NCBI RefSeq assembly: GCF_003228315.1 | Contig: NZ_CP029693.1 | Span: forward strand, 620,001-684,000 | Length of the DNA stretch: 64,000 bases | DNA from: Pseudomonas putida | Lineage (GTDB): Bacteria; Pseudomonadota; Gammaproteobacteria; Pseudomonadales; Pseudomonadaceae | Reading direction: 5' to 3' | In this document: one piece after another, positions 37,019 to 45,654 of the stretch | How positions within the stretch are numbered: position 1 is the stretch's first letter | Layout: each line of letters begins with the position of its first letter | Program-made: the position numbers and the translations under genes | Notes under the pieces: generated by a model | Seen by the model: only the letters and a program-made list of their open reading frames with translations | Databases searched by the model: none | What the model was told of the DNA's origin: nothing

Positions 37019-37677
37019 GTCGTCGTTTACGTATTGATGTGTTTTTCGATTTCATTTGCCCCTGGTGCCTGATCGGCAAGCGTCAACTGGAGCATGCCCA
37101 GGTGCAGTTTCGCAGTCGTCATCCGGATGTGCAGATCACCACGATGTGGCATGGCGTGCAGTTGCTGCCACAGATACCGGTACAGGGTGAACCCTTCGCC
37201 GATTTCTACCGCAAGCGCCTGGGCAATGCCGATGCAGTGACCATGCGTCAGGCCCAGGTCCAGCAGGCGGCCGCGGCGGTGGGGTTGAACATCGACCTGA
37301 GCAACATCGCGACCATGCCCAACACCGCGGATGCTCATCGCTTGATGGCGCGGGTCAGCGAGCAGGGCAATGAGGTGCAACGCGATATTTTGCTCGAACG
37401 CCTGTTCGCCGCTTATTTCCAGAAGGGCGAGGACCTGGGTTGCCGTACGACCCTGCTGGCGATCGCTCGCTCCTGCGGCATCGATCCAGACGTGGTCGCC
37501 GACTGCCTGACGGGCGATGCCTCGCCCTTCGAAGGTTTCCCAGGCGGAACCGGTGGTGTGCCGAGCTTTCAGTTCGATCGCCGCATGACCGTGGTGGGGG
37601 CGCAACCGGCCCAGGCGCTTCTGGGGGCGATGAACGAAGCCCTCAAGGAACGTGAGCGCGAGCGGCAACCGGCATGA
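37015..37677 (+). CDS. DsbA-family oxidoreductase (FrnE-like)
   Basis: 220 residues, starting at GTG overlapping the MFS stop. A thioredoxin-fold CPWC motif lies at residues 15-18 (FFDFICPWCLIGKRQL) and the cis-Pro segment in GGTGGVPSFQFDRR. There is no signal peptide, so it is cytoplasmic like FrnE and the 2-hydroxychromene-2-carboxylate isomerases of the same fold. It may act as a disulfide/isomerase enzyme in this pathway. It overlaps the Rieske gene by ATGA, so both are translated together. Confidence 0.9.
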   Translation: MSRRLRIDVFFDFICPWCLIGKRQLEHAQVQFRSRHPDVQITTMWHGVQLLPQIPVQGEPFADFYRKRLGNADAVTMRQAQVQQAAAAVGLNIDLSNIATMPNTADAHRLMARVSEQGNEVQRDILLERLFAAYFQKGEDLGCRTTLLAIARSCGIDPDVVADCLTGDASPFEGFPGGTGGVPSFQFDRRMTVVGAQPAQALLGAMNEALKERERERQPA

Positions 37678-38000
37678 CCCGGCGCATTCCCGTACCGGCC
37701 GGCAAGTTTCCGCCGGCCGGTGGCCGAGCGCTGTTCGAATTCGACGACAAGAGCCTGGCGCTGTTCAACGTCGACGGCGAGCTGTACGTCATCGATGACA
37801 GCTGTCCGCATCAGGGCGCCTCGCTGTGTGGCGGACGCCTGGATGGCAAGGTGATCCAGTGTTGCGCCCATGGTCTGCGTTTCGACCTGCGCAGCGGTTA
37901 TCTGCTCAATTCCAACCTGGTGAAGGTTAACAACTACCCGGTCGAGATCATCGACGACCAGGCGTTTATCGTCATCGCTTCAGAGGAGACCGCGCCATGA
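37674..38000 (+). CDS. Rieske [2Fe-2S] ferredoxin
   Basis: 108 residues, the length of small ferredoxins of Rieske oxygenase systems. Cluster ligands are in DDSCPHQGASL and VIQCCAHGLRFDL (CxH and CxxH), about 18 residues apart. It would carry single electrons in the cytoplasm. No Rieske oxygenase large subunit or reductase is encoded nearby, so its partner is open: the TauD-type enzyme does not normally need one. ATGA overlaps join it to the genes on both sides. Confidence 0.92.
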   Translation: MTRRIPVPAGKFPPAGGRALFEFDDKSLALFNVDGELYVIDDSCPHQGASLCGGRLDGKVIQCCAHGLRFDLRSGYLLNSNLVKVNNYPVEIIDDQAFIVIASEETAP

Positions 38001-39007
38001 GCGCCATTGCTCTCACCCGTATCCACAGTCGCACGCGCGAACTGGCGCCGGGATTTATCGTCAGCCTGATCGTGGCCGCCGCTGCGTCGTTTTTATCCGA
38101 GCACTACGGTGCGCCGGTCATGCTGTTTGCCTTGCTATTGGGCATGGCCCTGAATTTTCTCGCCGATGACGGTCGATGCAAGGCCGGTGTCGAGTTCACT
38201 GCCCGCACTGTGCTGCGCATTGGCGTGGCGTTGCTGGGCATGCGTATCACCCTTGAACAGATGGCCGCATTGGGCTGGAAGCCGATTGCGCTGGTGGTGA
38301 TTCTGGTGGTGGTGACCATCGGCGTTTCGGTGATCGCCGCCAAGGCCCTGGGCTTCCAGCGCCTGTTCGGCATGCTCACCGGCGGCGCGACGGCCATCTG
38401 CGGCGCCTCGGCGGCATTGGCCTTGGCGGCGGCGCTGCCGAACCATCCGCAGAAAGAGCGCGCGACCTTGTTCACGGTGATCGGTGTGTCGGCGCTGTCG
38501 ACCATGGCGATGATTGTCTATCCGATGATCGCCAACTGGCTGCACCTGTCGCCGCAACTGGCGGGGGTGTTTCTAGGGGCGACCATTCATGACGTGGCCC
38601 AGGTGGTCGGTGCGGGCTACAGCATGTCGACCGAGACCGGCGACACGGCCACGGTGGTCAAGTTGATGCGGGTGGCCATGTTGCTGCCGGTGATCGTCAC
38701 CGCCGCCATGATCACCCGCATGCAGGGCGCCGACCCGACCGGCAAGCGGCCGCCGCTGTTGCCCTGGTTTGCCGTGGGTTTCCTGGTGCTGGCGTGCATC
38801 AACAGCACCGGCTGGGTGGTCCCGGCGGTGCAGGGCGCGGTCAATGACCTGTCGCGCTGGTGCCTGGTGATTTCCATCAGCGCCCTGGGCATGAAGACCC
38901 GGCTCAAGGAGCTGGCGTCAGTGGGTATCAAACCGATTTTGCTGATGGTGGGGGAGACCGTTTTCCTCGTCGTGCTGGTGCTGTTGTTGCTGCACTGGGG
39001 GGCTTGA
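37997..39007 (+). CDS. YeiH-family putative sulfate/sulfite exporter
   Basis: 336 residues with about ten membrane segments. The UPF0324/YeiH marks are present: ALLLGMALNFL, LRIGVALLGMRITLEQM, TGGATAICGASAALALAA and GVFLGATIHDVAQVVGAGYS, each in duplicated halves. The family is annotated as putative sulfate exporters, from links to cysteine and sulfonate genes. Together with a TauD-type dioxygenase this hints at release of sulfite or sulfate, but transport specificity is not proven. It is the last gene of the operon; a strong terminator follows. Confidence 0.9.
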   Translation: MSAIALTRIHSRTRELAPGFIVSLIVAAAASFLSEHYGAPVMLFALLLGMALNFLADDGRCKAGVEFTARTVLRIGVALLGMRITLEQMAALGWKPIALVVILVVVTIGVSVIAAKALGFQRLFGMLTGGATAICGASAALALAAALPNHPQKERATLFTVIGVSALSTMAMIVYPMIANWLHLSPQLAGVFLGATIHDVAQVVGAGYSMSTETGDTATVVKLMRVAMLLPVIVTAAMITRMQGADPTGKRPPLLPWFAVGFLVLACINSTGWVVPAVQGAVNDLSRWCLVISISALGMKTRLKELASVGIKPILLMVGETVFLVVLVLLLLHWGA

Positions 39008-39100
39008 GCCCGTTATCGCATTCACGAAGTGGCAGGCCACATCACGTTGACTCCTGACGGGGTGGGGCTTTCGGCTGGTGTTACAAACACTGGTCTTTCA

Positions 39101-39132
39101 CGGCGACCGTACCAGCGGTCGCCGTTTTTTTT
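39101..39132 (+). terminator. Rho-independent terminator of the 32.6-39.0 kb operon
   Basis: A 9-bp perfect stem (CGGCGACCG at 39101-39109 with CGGTCGCCG at 39116-39124), a 6-base loop and eight T residues (39125-39132), about 95 bases after the last stop codon of the operon. Confidence 0.93.
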
Positions 39133-39187
39133 CGTTTGCAGTTTCGGTTTTTGATTGGGTACATATCCGTTTCTTTGGTGATGGCTG

Positions 39188-39447
39188 CTTATGGTTCCGC
39201 CCTGACGGCGGGTTACTTGGAAAAGCGCCAAGTAACCAAGCGCTTTTATCCCCTGACGTACGGCCCTTCGCTTAGGCTCAGGGTTCCCTCGCTCCGGTAT
39301 TCATCCGGGGGCATCGCCTCCGGTTTGCTGCGCTGCACCTCCTCTCGATGTGTGCGACTGCGTCGCACGGCGCTACGCGCCTTACCCCCGGATGAACACC
39401 TCCGCTCGGCCTTCCGACGGGGCAGGTCAAAATCAAGATCAAAAGCC
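39188..39447 (+). repeat. Left arm of a 260-bp inverted repeat
   Basis: The arm runs from the TATGGTTCCGC region to ATCAAGATCAAAAGC and matches the reverse complement of 39723-39978 with about 85-90% identity by eye. Frames through it (for example 39136-39477) encode Arg/Ser-rich, family-less sequence and are not accepted as genes. The region 39133-40025 otherwise holds only REP sequences between the arms. Confidence 0.9.
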
Positions 39448-39468
39448 AAAGCAAAAGCAGATCGCGGT

Positions 39469-39576
39469 CCCCTGTAGGAGCGAGCCTGCTCGCGATGGAC
39501 GACAGAACAACGCGGGGTGTCAGGCGGCCAGCGTTATCGTTGACGACCATCGCGAGCAGGCTCGCTCCTACAGGGG
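39469..39576. repeat. REP doublet (BIME), subtype A, minus orientation
   Basis: Inverted REP cores at 39469-39495 and 39548-39576, lying between the arms of the large inverted repeat. Confidence 0.95.
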
Positions 39577-39637
39577 ATTGGGGTACATCTGGAAGAAATG
39601 GGTCGGCTGTCAGGCCGCCATCGCTGCGATGCGGCGA

Positions 39638-39664
39638 CCCGACAAGCCAGCTCCCACAGGGGGC
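39638..39664 (-). repeat. Single REP core of a third class
   Basis: Read on the minus strand it is CCTGTGGGAGCTGGCTTGTC, the other REP core common in fluorescent pseudomonads. It is unpaired here. Confidence 0.7.
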
Positions 39665-39722
39665 GTTGTATGCCTGACCCGCTCTTCACCACTCAACAGG
39701 CCGAGCGTTAGCTCGCCTGCAA

Positions 39723-39978
39723 GCTTTTGATCTTGATTTTGATCTGCCCCATCGGAAGGCTGAGTGGAGGCATTTATCCGGGGGCAGGCGCGTAGCGCCG
39801 TGCGGCGAAGCCGCACACATCGAGAGGAGGTGCAGCGAAGCAAACCGGAGGCGATGCCCCCGGATGGATGCCGGAGCGAAGGAACCCCGAGCCTCAGCGA
39901 GGGGCCGTACGTCAGGGGATAGAGCGTTTGGTTACTTTGCGCTTTTCAAAGTAACCCGCCGTCAGGCGGAACCATAAG
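39723..39978 (-). repeat. Right arm of the 260-bp inverted repeat
   Basis: Reverse complement of 39188-39447 with scattered substitutions and a few short indels. Its outer end reaches to within 50 bases of the AraC gene stop. Confidence 0.9.
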
Positions 39979-40025
39979 TGGCCGTTACCGCAGCAACGGA
40001 TATGCGCACAACCTCAAGAACGCCT

Positions 40026-41057
40026 TCAGGACTCAGGCGCAGCAGCCGAACCCTTGGACTGCTTATGCGAAGCCCGCCAAGCCGCCGGGGGCATCCCGAA
40101 CTGGCTGATGAACCAGCGGGTGAAGGAGCTGGCCATGGAATAACCGAGCATGTCGGCGATGCGGCTGAGGGAGTAGTTCGGGTTGTCCAGGTAACGCAGC
40201 ACCAGGTCGCGGCGCACATCGTTGATCACGTCGTTGAAGGCACAGCCGTCGTCCTTGAGGCGACGTTGCAGGGTGCGCACGTTCATGCCCTGGCTTTGGG
40301 CGACCTGTTCGATGGTGGCGCGGCCCATGGGCAGCAGCAGGTAGATGGCCTTGCGCACCTCGAACAGCATCGAGGCGCCTTCGTTGCTCTGCAGCGAATC
40401 GAGATAGCTCTGGGCGTAGCGCGCCATGGCCGGGTCGGCGTTGGGGTTGGGCAAGTCGAGACTGGCATCGGAGCAGACGATGCCGTTGAACTCGCTGCCG
40501 AACTCCAGGTTGCAGTTGAACAGGCGCCGATGCATTTGCAGGTTCTCGGGGGCCTGGTGGGTGAAGTTGACGCTGTAGGGGTGCCAGTGAGAGCCGAGCA
40601 GGGCGGAGCACAGGCGAAACATCACCCCCAGGGCCAGCTCCGTTGCCTGGCGGCTGGGCATCGGCGTCTCGGTCACCACCTCCTCGCGAATGATCACCAT
40701 CTTGCCGGCTTCCTCGATGAAGATCGCCAGCGAGTCGTTCATCAGGTGCCGGTAGTTGACCACCACTCGCAAGGCATCGCGCAGCGTGCGCTGATGACTG
40801 AGCAGCAGGCTGACCACGCCGAAGTCCGACAGCTGACGCGATTCGGCCATGCTCAGGCCGAAGTTCTGGCAGCCGCTGGCAGCGGCCGAGTCTTCCAGCA
40901 ATCGCACGGCGGCATCGATGGGTATGCGGTGTTCGGGAGCTTGCAGCTGGGCCTTGCTCAGGCCTACGCCCGCCAATACATCACGCGGGTTGAACGACAG
41001 GTACTGAGTGACCTCCAGGTAGTTGGTCAAGACAGCGGCGCGTACAAGCTTGGTCAT
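40026..41057 (-). CDS. AraC family transcriptional regulator
   Basis: 343 residues. The N-terminal 200 residues resemble the arabinose-binding-type sensor of the OruR/ArgR-like AraC branch (PIDAAVRLLEDSAAASGCQNFGL), and the C-terminal 100 hold two helix-turn-helix units (RATIEQVAQSQGMNVRTLQR and YSLSRIADMLGYSMASSFTR, ending FGMPPAAWR). It is divergent from the operon at 41412 and lies between two operons that share the same 40-base repeat site (32500-32539, 41285-41324), so it is the likely activator of both. The inducer is unknown. Confidence 0.93.
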   Translation of the reverse strand: MTKLVRAAVLTNYLEVTQYLSFNPRDVLAGVGLSKAQLQAPEHRIPIDAAVRLLEDSAAASGCQNFGLSMAESRQLSDFGVVSLLLSHQRTLRDALRVVVNYRHLMNDSLAIFIEEAGKMVIIREEVVTETPMPSRQATELALGVMFRLCSALLGSHWHPYSVNFTHQAPENLQMHRRLFNCNLEFGSEFNGIVCSDASLDLPNPNADPAMARYAQSYLDSLQSNEGASMLFEVRKAIYLLLPMGRATIEQVAQSQGMNVRTLQRRLKDDGCAFNDVINDVRRDLVLRYLDNPNYSLSRIADMLGYSMASSFTRWFISQFGMPPAAWRASHKQSKGSAAAPES

Positions 41058-41119
41058 GCGAAGGTCTTTCCTGTACCAGTTGCGGTGGAAGCGAGCGTGG
41101 CGACTATAGCCAGCACATC

Positions 41120-41135
41120 AACAGTTGAACAGTTG
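41120..41135. promoter_or_regulatory. Tandem octamer near the AraC gene start
   Basis: AACAGTTG occurs twice in direct succession (41120-41127, 41128-41135), 63 bases upstream of the AraC start. It could be an autoregulatory site. It differs from the repeats at 41289-41324. Confidence 0.3.
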
Positions 41136-41284
41136 CGAATTCGCCGACAACGGTCGTTCCGAGCGGCCGAAATTCACCGTTCCCTGACGTCTCGATCAAC
41201 GCGCACCCATTGATTACAGCGGCCTGCAAGGCATCCGTGGGATTACATGACCAACGGTAGCACATCGCTGGCCACTCCCCGTTT

Positions 41285-41347
41285 GTCATCAAAAGAAAAG
41301 TGCATGACGTCCAATGAAAAGCGCCCGGGGTGGGTGCTCTTTAATGT
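41285..41347 (+). promoter_or_regulatory. Candidate AraC operator and promoter of the 41.4-52.7 kb operon
   Basis: Direct repeats TCAAAAGAAAAGTGC (41289-41303) and TCCAATGAAAAGCGC (41310-41324) are 12 of 15 identical with a 21-base period. The block 41285-41324 matches 32500-32539 at 30 of 40 positions. A -10-like TTTAAT or TAATGT (41340-41347) follows at nearly the same distance as upstream of the first operon, and the gene start lies 88 bases after the second repeat. It lies in the 354-base divergent gap 41058-41411. Confidence 0.6.
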
Positions 41348-41411
41348 CATACCTACAACAAAACGCTGACCACCGAGTCAGCCGAGTCACCGTGATAGCG
41401 AAGGTGTTGAC

Positions 41412-41978
41412 GTGGACAAACTGCAAACTGCTGCAACCGTTCTGATCGTACCGGGTCTGCGCGAGCACGTTGCCGAACACTGGCAAACGCTGCTTGAAGC
41501 AAGACTCTGCAAAGTACGCAGTGTGCCACCGCTGGAAACCGACAAACTCGACTGCATGGCTCGCGTACGGGCAATCCAGCACGAGCTCGAGCAGATCGAC
41601 GGGCCGGTGATTCTGGTGGCCCACAGTGCCGGTGTCCTGATGGTCGCCCATTGGGCGGCGCACTACAGCCGTCCGATCAAGGGCGCCTTGCTCGCCGCGC
41701 CGCCTGATCTCGATGCCGTCTGGCCTTCCAACTATCCCTCGTCCGAAACCCTGAAAACCCAGGGCTGGAATCCACTTCCAAATGGTCCGTTGCCGTTCCC
41801 CAGCATCGTGGCCGGCAGCACCAACGATCACCTTGCCAGTTTTTCCGCCGTGTCCCGCATGGCAGAAAACTGGGGCGCCGAATTGCTCGATCTGGGCGAA
41901 GTCGGTCATCTCAATCCGGCCGCAGGATTTGGCCCATGGCAGCAAGCCGAGGCACTCATCCTGCAGCTGGATAGCTAA
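41412..41978 (+). CDS. Alpha/beta hydrolase, RBBP9/YdeN type
   Basis: 188 residues, starting at GTG after GAAGGTG. It has the compact YdeN/RBBP9 form: VLIVPGLREHVAEHWQTLLE at the N-terminus, the nucleophile elbow VAHSAGVLMV (Ser near residue 73), the acid in AGSTNDHLAS and the catalytic His in GEVGHLNPAAGFGPW. It probably cleaves an ester or thioester in the cytoplasm. It is the first gene after the AraC-type repeats, so an entry step such as ester cleavage or a CoA-thioesterase role is plausible. Confidence 0.87.
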   Translation: MDKLQTAATVLIVPGLREHVAEHWQTLLEARLCKVRSVPPLETDKLDCMARVRAIQHELEQIDGPVILVAHSAGVLMVAHWAAHYSRPIKGALLAAPPDLDAVWPSNYPSSETLKTQGWNPLPNGPLPFPSIVAGSTNDHLASFSAVSRMAENWGAELLDLGEVGHLNPAAGFGPWQQAEALILQLDS

Positions 41979-42100
41979 TACAGGAGCCGGTCTGGCAACA
42001 CGCAACCGGCAATTGCCCTCACTCCTGAAACGCAGACCCGAAGAGGTTTGCGAGAGGGCGGCTGCGCTTAAAACAAATAGAAAAAGGCGGAGACAACGCA

Positions 42101-44104
42101 ATGCACAACACCAAGAGTCACGGCTTCACCGCTCCACGCTACAGCCTGCTGGCGTCGGCCATTCTCGCCGCCATCGTGCCGACTGCCCATGGGGTAGAGA
42201 TCGATACGGGGAATCCGGACTGGACGATGCGTGTGGACAACACCATCAAGTACAACTACGGCGTACGCACTGAAAGTGCCGACAAGCGCATGTTGGGAAC
42301 GCCGAACAACAACGACGGCGATTACAACTTCCGCAAGGCCGGTACCAACATCACCAACCGTATCGACCTGTTGACCGAGATGGACGTGGTCTACCAGAAC
42401 GCCATGGGCTTTCGCGTCAGCGCCGCCAGCTGGTACGACAAGGCCTACGAGAACACCGGTTCCAACTCCAACCCGTTCGTCAACGGCAATGGCTCGACTT
42501 CCGGCCTGGTTGCCAACGACCCGCGCCTGGCCGCCGTCACTAATGACAACGTTGGCAACGGCAGCCCGCACCTGAGCAACTACGCCCAGCGCTATTACAC
42601 CGGGCCTTCGGGCGAAATCCTCGATGCCTTCGTGTTCTACAGCACCGAAGTGGGCGAAGAGTCGATGCTCAGCGTCAAGGCCGGCCAGCACAACGTCTAT
42701 TGGGGTGAGACCATCCTCAACCCGGTGCACTCGATGAGCTACGGCCAGTCGGGCCTGGACCTGGCCAAGCTGGCAGCGTCGCCGGGCACCGAAGCCAAGG
42801 AGCTGTTCGTTCCGCGCAATCAGCTGTCGATGTCGTTCACCGTCAACCCGGAGTTGACCCTCGGGGCGCAATACTTTCTCGACTGGGACGCCGCCCGTCT
42901 TCCAGAAGCCGGAACTTACTACGGCGGCTCCGACCTGGTCGGTTTCGGCGCGCAGTCGTTCCTGCTGGGTAACACTAATGCTGTCGTGCCTGGCAGTCCT
43001 CTGGGTTGCGGCCTGGCGCCGTGCAATGCGTTGACCAACGTGCGTCGTGGCCATGACCTGACCCCGGACAAGAGCGGCGACTGGGGCCTGATGGCCAAGT
43101 GGTCGCCAGCCTGGCTGGACGGCACCCTCGGCGTTTACTACCGCGAAACCTCGGAGATCCTGCCGCAGGCCTGGCTGGACGCCCGTGGCATCAGCTCGGC
43201 CAACGCCAACGGCACCCGCCCGGCAGGCCAGGTCCCCGCGGTGGTCAACACGCTCAATTCCCTGAGCACCGCCACCTATCAACTGGCTTATGCCGACAAC
43301 ATCAAGATCTTCGGCCTGAGCCTGTCCAAGGACGTGGGCGGCGTGAGCGTGGGTTCGGACCTGAACATTCGCCACAACATGCCGCTGGCCAGTATCCCGG
43401 CGATCGTCAGCACCAACAGCCCGCTGGGTCTGGGCCAGGGCCTGGGCTTGTTGCCGCCTCGTACGGCAGCGACCGGCGTGGTCTATGACACCCCGCACAA
43501 GGGCGACAGCATGGCCGCCACCGGCGACACGCTGCACTGGACGATCAACGGCCTGATGACCCTGCCGAAAACCCCGGTTTTCGACCAGGCAACCGTGCTC
43601 ACCGAGCTGTACTACAGCAACCTGCTCAAGCTCGACAGCAAAAATGAGGCGCTCTACAAGGGCAAGGATTCCTATCGCGGCATCGACGCGCCGACCCGGG
43701 ACAACTGGGGCATCGCGGTCAACTTCACACCGACCTGGTACCAGGTGTTCCCCGGTGTCGATCTCAACGCACCGATGTCGGTCAACGTCGGTATCGATGG
43801 CGTGTCGCCAGTCTCCGGTGGCGGTGCCAAGGACACCGGCAACTATGCCGTCGGCCTGGGTGCCGTTGTGTACAACAAATACTTCGTCGACCTGAAGTAC
43901 GTGGACTCCTTCGGCAAGACCGACAAATGCAACGTCAGCGGTGTGAGCACCGGCCCGACCGGCGGTGACGGCTCCACCCCGAACGCCTTCAGCGGCAACG
44001 AAAACTATGCCTGCTACGCCGGCGGCTACTCGTCCTTCTCCGGAGGCGGTGCCACGACCGAGGATCGCGGCGCCCTGTACCTGACGATGAAAACCACTTT
44101 TTGA
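42101..44104 (+). CDS. DUF1302 family outer-membrane protein
   Basis: 667 residues with a signal peptide (SLLASAILAAIVPTAHG, cleavage before VEIDTG). The mature protein is rich in alternating aromatic/polar strands and Gly/Asn turns and ends in Phe (LYLTMKTTF), both marks of an outer-membrane beta-barrel. Segments such as VKAGQHNVYWGETI and LMAKWSPAWLDGTLGVYYRE are typical of DUF1302. Relatives are almost always paired with a DUF1329 gene, as here 41 bases downstream, and appear with genes for hydrophobic compounds. Likely role: passage of a hydrophobic substrate across the outer membrane (inference). Confidence 0.9.
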   Translation: MHNTKSHGFTAPRYSLLASAILAAIVPTAHGVEIDTGNPDWTMRVDNTIKYNYGVRTESADKRMLGTPNNNDGDYNFRKAGTNITNRIDLLTEMDVVYQNAMGFRVSAASWYDKAYENTGSNSNPFVNGNGSTSGLVANDPRLAAVTNDNVGNGSPHLSNYAQRYYTGPSGEILDAFVFYSTEVGEESMLSVKAGQHNVYWGETILNPVHSMSYGQSGLDLAKLAASPGTEAKELFVPRNQLSMSFTVNPELTLGAQYFLDWDAARLPEAGTYYGGSDLVGFGAQSFLLGNTNAVVPGSPLGCGLAPCNALTNVRRGHDLTPDKSGDWGLMAKWSPAWLDGTLGVYYRETSEILPQAWLDARGISSANANGTRPAGQVPAVVNTLNSLSTATYQLAYADNIKIFGLSLSKDVGGVSVGSDLNIRHNMPLASIPAIVSTNSPLGLGQGLGLLPPRTAATGVVYDTPHKGDSMAATGDTLHWTINGLMTLPKTPVFDQATVLTELYYSNLLKLDSKNEALYKGKDSYRGIDAPTRDNWGIAVNFTPTWYQVFPGVDLNAPMSVNVGIDGVSPVSGGGAKDTGNYAVGLGAVVYNKYFVDLKYVDSFGKTDKCNVSGVSTGPTGGDGSTPNAFSGNENYACYAGGYSSFSGGGATTEDRGALYLTMKTTF

Positions 44105-44145
44105 TTCACCACTGATTTGCTCGACGCAAGCAGGAGAATACAAAG

Positions 44146-45504
44146 ATGAAATTTGCTTATACCGTTTTGGCCGCATCGCTCTCTCTCGTCCTGGCCGCCC
44201 AGGCACAGGCCGCCGTTTCCGCTCAGGAAGCCGCCAAGCTGGGCACCAGCCTGACCCAGGTAGGCGCGGAAAAGGCCGGCAACGCCGATGGCTCGATTCC
44301 GGCCTACAGCGGTGGCCTGACCACGCCACCGGCCAGCTTCAAGTCCGGTGACAGCATGCGTCCGAACCCGTTTGCCAGTGAAAAACCGCTGGTGGTGATC
44401 GACGGCAAGAACGTCGACAAGTACAAGAACCTGCTGACCGCCACCACGGTGGAACTGGCCAAGCGCTTCCCGACCTTCCGTGTCGACGTGTACCCGACGC
44501 ACCGCACCGTTTCGCTGCCCCAGGCCATTCTCGACAACGGTGTGAAGAACGCCAGCGGCGCCAAGTCCCTGGAAGATGGCCTGGCCATCGACAACGTGCT
44601 GCCGGGCGTGCCGTTCCCGATCCCGCAATCGGGCAGCGAAGCGATGTGGAACTTCCTGCTGCGTTATCAGGGTGTGAACATCAGCTCCAAATACGACTCG
44701 TGGAACGTCGACTCCGCCGGTGTGCCAAGCCTGGCGATCACCGGGCAGGCGTTCATTTCCTACCCGATCTACGAGAACCTCTCGCAGCCGATCAGCAGCG
44801 CCGACGTCTACTACCAGATGAAGCTGGCCTACACCGGCCCTGCGCGCCGCGCCGGTGAAGCGGTGATGCTCAAGGACGCCGCCAACCCGCTGCAACAACC
44901 GCGTCGCGCCTGGCAGTACCTGCCTGGCCAGCGCCGGGTGAAGCTGGCACCGAACCTGGCCTACGACACGCCGAACCCGGGTACCGCCGGTGCGGGCACC
45001 TACGACGACGTGTTCGTGTTCAACGGTGCGTTGGATCGCTACGACTGGAAGCTGGTGGGCAAGCAGGAAATGATCGTGCCCTACAACACCTACAAGCTGA
45101 CGTATGCGCAGGATCCGAAGTCGCTGACCACCGCCAACCACCTGTCTCCGGACTACGTGCGTTGGGAAAAACACCGCGTCTGGGTCGTCGAAGGCAACCT
45201 CAAGCCCGGTGCCCGTCACATCTACGCCAAGCGTCGCTTCTACCTCGACGAAGACAGCTGGACGGCTCTGGCTTCGGACCAATATGACGCCCGTGGTCAG
45301 CTCTACCGTGGCTCCTTCGCCTTCCTGAGCCAGAGCTATGACAAGCAGGTGCCGGATTCGACGCCGTTCATGATCTACGACCTGGTCGGCGGCTCCTACA
45401 ACATCAACGGCGTGGTCGGCCCTTACGGCGGCATCAAGTACATCGACCCGCTCTCCAAGGCCCAGTGGTCCTCGGAATCCCTGGCAGGTGCCGGTATTCG
45501 CTAA
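44146..45504 (+). CDS. DUF1329 family periplasmic protein
   Basis: 452 residues with a signal peptide (MKFAYTVLAASLSLVLAAQAQA). The mature chain starts AVSAQEAAKLGTSLTQVGAEKAGNADGSIPAY and has the repeated family segments RRAWQYLPGQRRVKLAPNLAYDTP and YEKHRVWVVEG-like sequence WEKHRVWVVEGNLKPGARH, as in DUF1329 proteins with a LolA/LppX-like fold. Such folds carry lipids through the periplasm, so it may move the substrate between the DUF1302 barrel and the inner-membrane RND protein. A REP doublet separates it from the next gene. Confidence 0.92.
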   Translation: MKFAYTVLAASLSLVLAAQAQAAVSAQEAAKLGTSLTQVGAEKAGNADGSIPAYSGGLTTPPASFKSGDSMRPNPFASEKPLVVIDGKNVDKYKNLLTATTVELAKRFPTFRVDVYPTHRTVSLPQAILDNGVKNASGAKSLEDGLAIDNVLPGVPFPIPQSGSEAMWNFLLRYQGVNISSKYDSWNVDSAGVPSLAITGQAFISYPIYENLSQPISSADVYYQMKLAYTGPARRAGEAVMLKDAANPLQQPRRAWQYLPGQRRVKLAPNLAYDTPNPGTAGAGTYDDVFVFNGALDRYDWKLVGKQEMIVPYNTYKLTYAQDPKSLTTANHLSPDYVRWEKHRVWVVEGNLKPGARHIYAKRRFYLDEDSWTALASDQYDARGQLYRGSFAFLSQSYDKQVPDSTPFMIYDLVGGSYNINGVVGPYGGIKYIDPLSKAQWSSESLAGAGIR

Positions 45505-45514
45505 GCCAACCTCA

Positions 45515-45615
45515 CTGTAGGAGCGAGCCTGCTCGCGATGAACCCGAGAGCGACGCGGGCATCCAGAAAGCACGCGTAATCGTTAACGACCATCGCGAGC
45601 AGGCTCGCTCCCACA
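45515..45615. repeat. REP doublet (BIME), subtype A, minus orientation
   Basis: Inverted REP cores at 45515-45540 and 45592-45615, in the 150-base gap between the DUF1329 and YCF48-like genes of one operon. It may reduce read-through or protect the upstream message. Confidence 0.94.
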
Positions 45616-45654
45616 AGTGTGTGCTCCGACGCGATTTTCCGAAGAGGACGCGGT

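Noticed and set aside
39136..39477. 113-codon frame in the left arm of the inverted repeat
   Set aside because: It lies in non-coding repeat DNA, its mirror frame in the other arm is broken differently, and its composition (Arg/Ser-rich) fits no family.
42919..43125. Possible sigma-54 or riboswitch-like signals in the operon gaps
   Set aside because: I looked for -24/-12 pairs and conserved riboswitch cores in intergenic DNA and found no match that survived base-by-base comparison.
42068..44329. 753-codon minus-strand frame over the DUF1302 gene
   Set aside because: Antisense shadow; it runs through two clear genes and an operon gap. Long only because of the GC-rich third codon positions.
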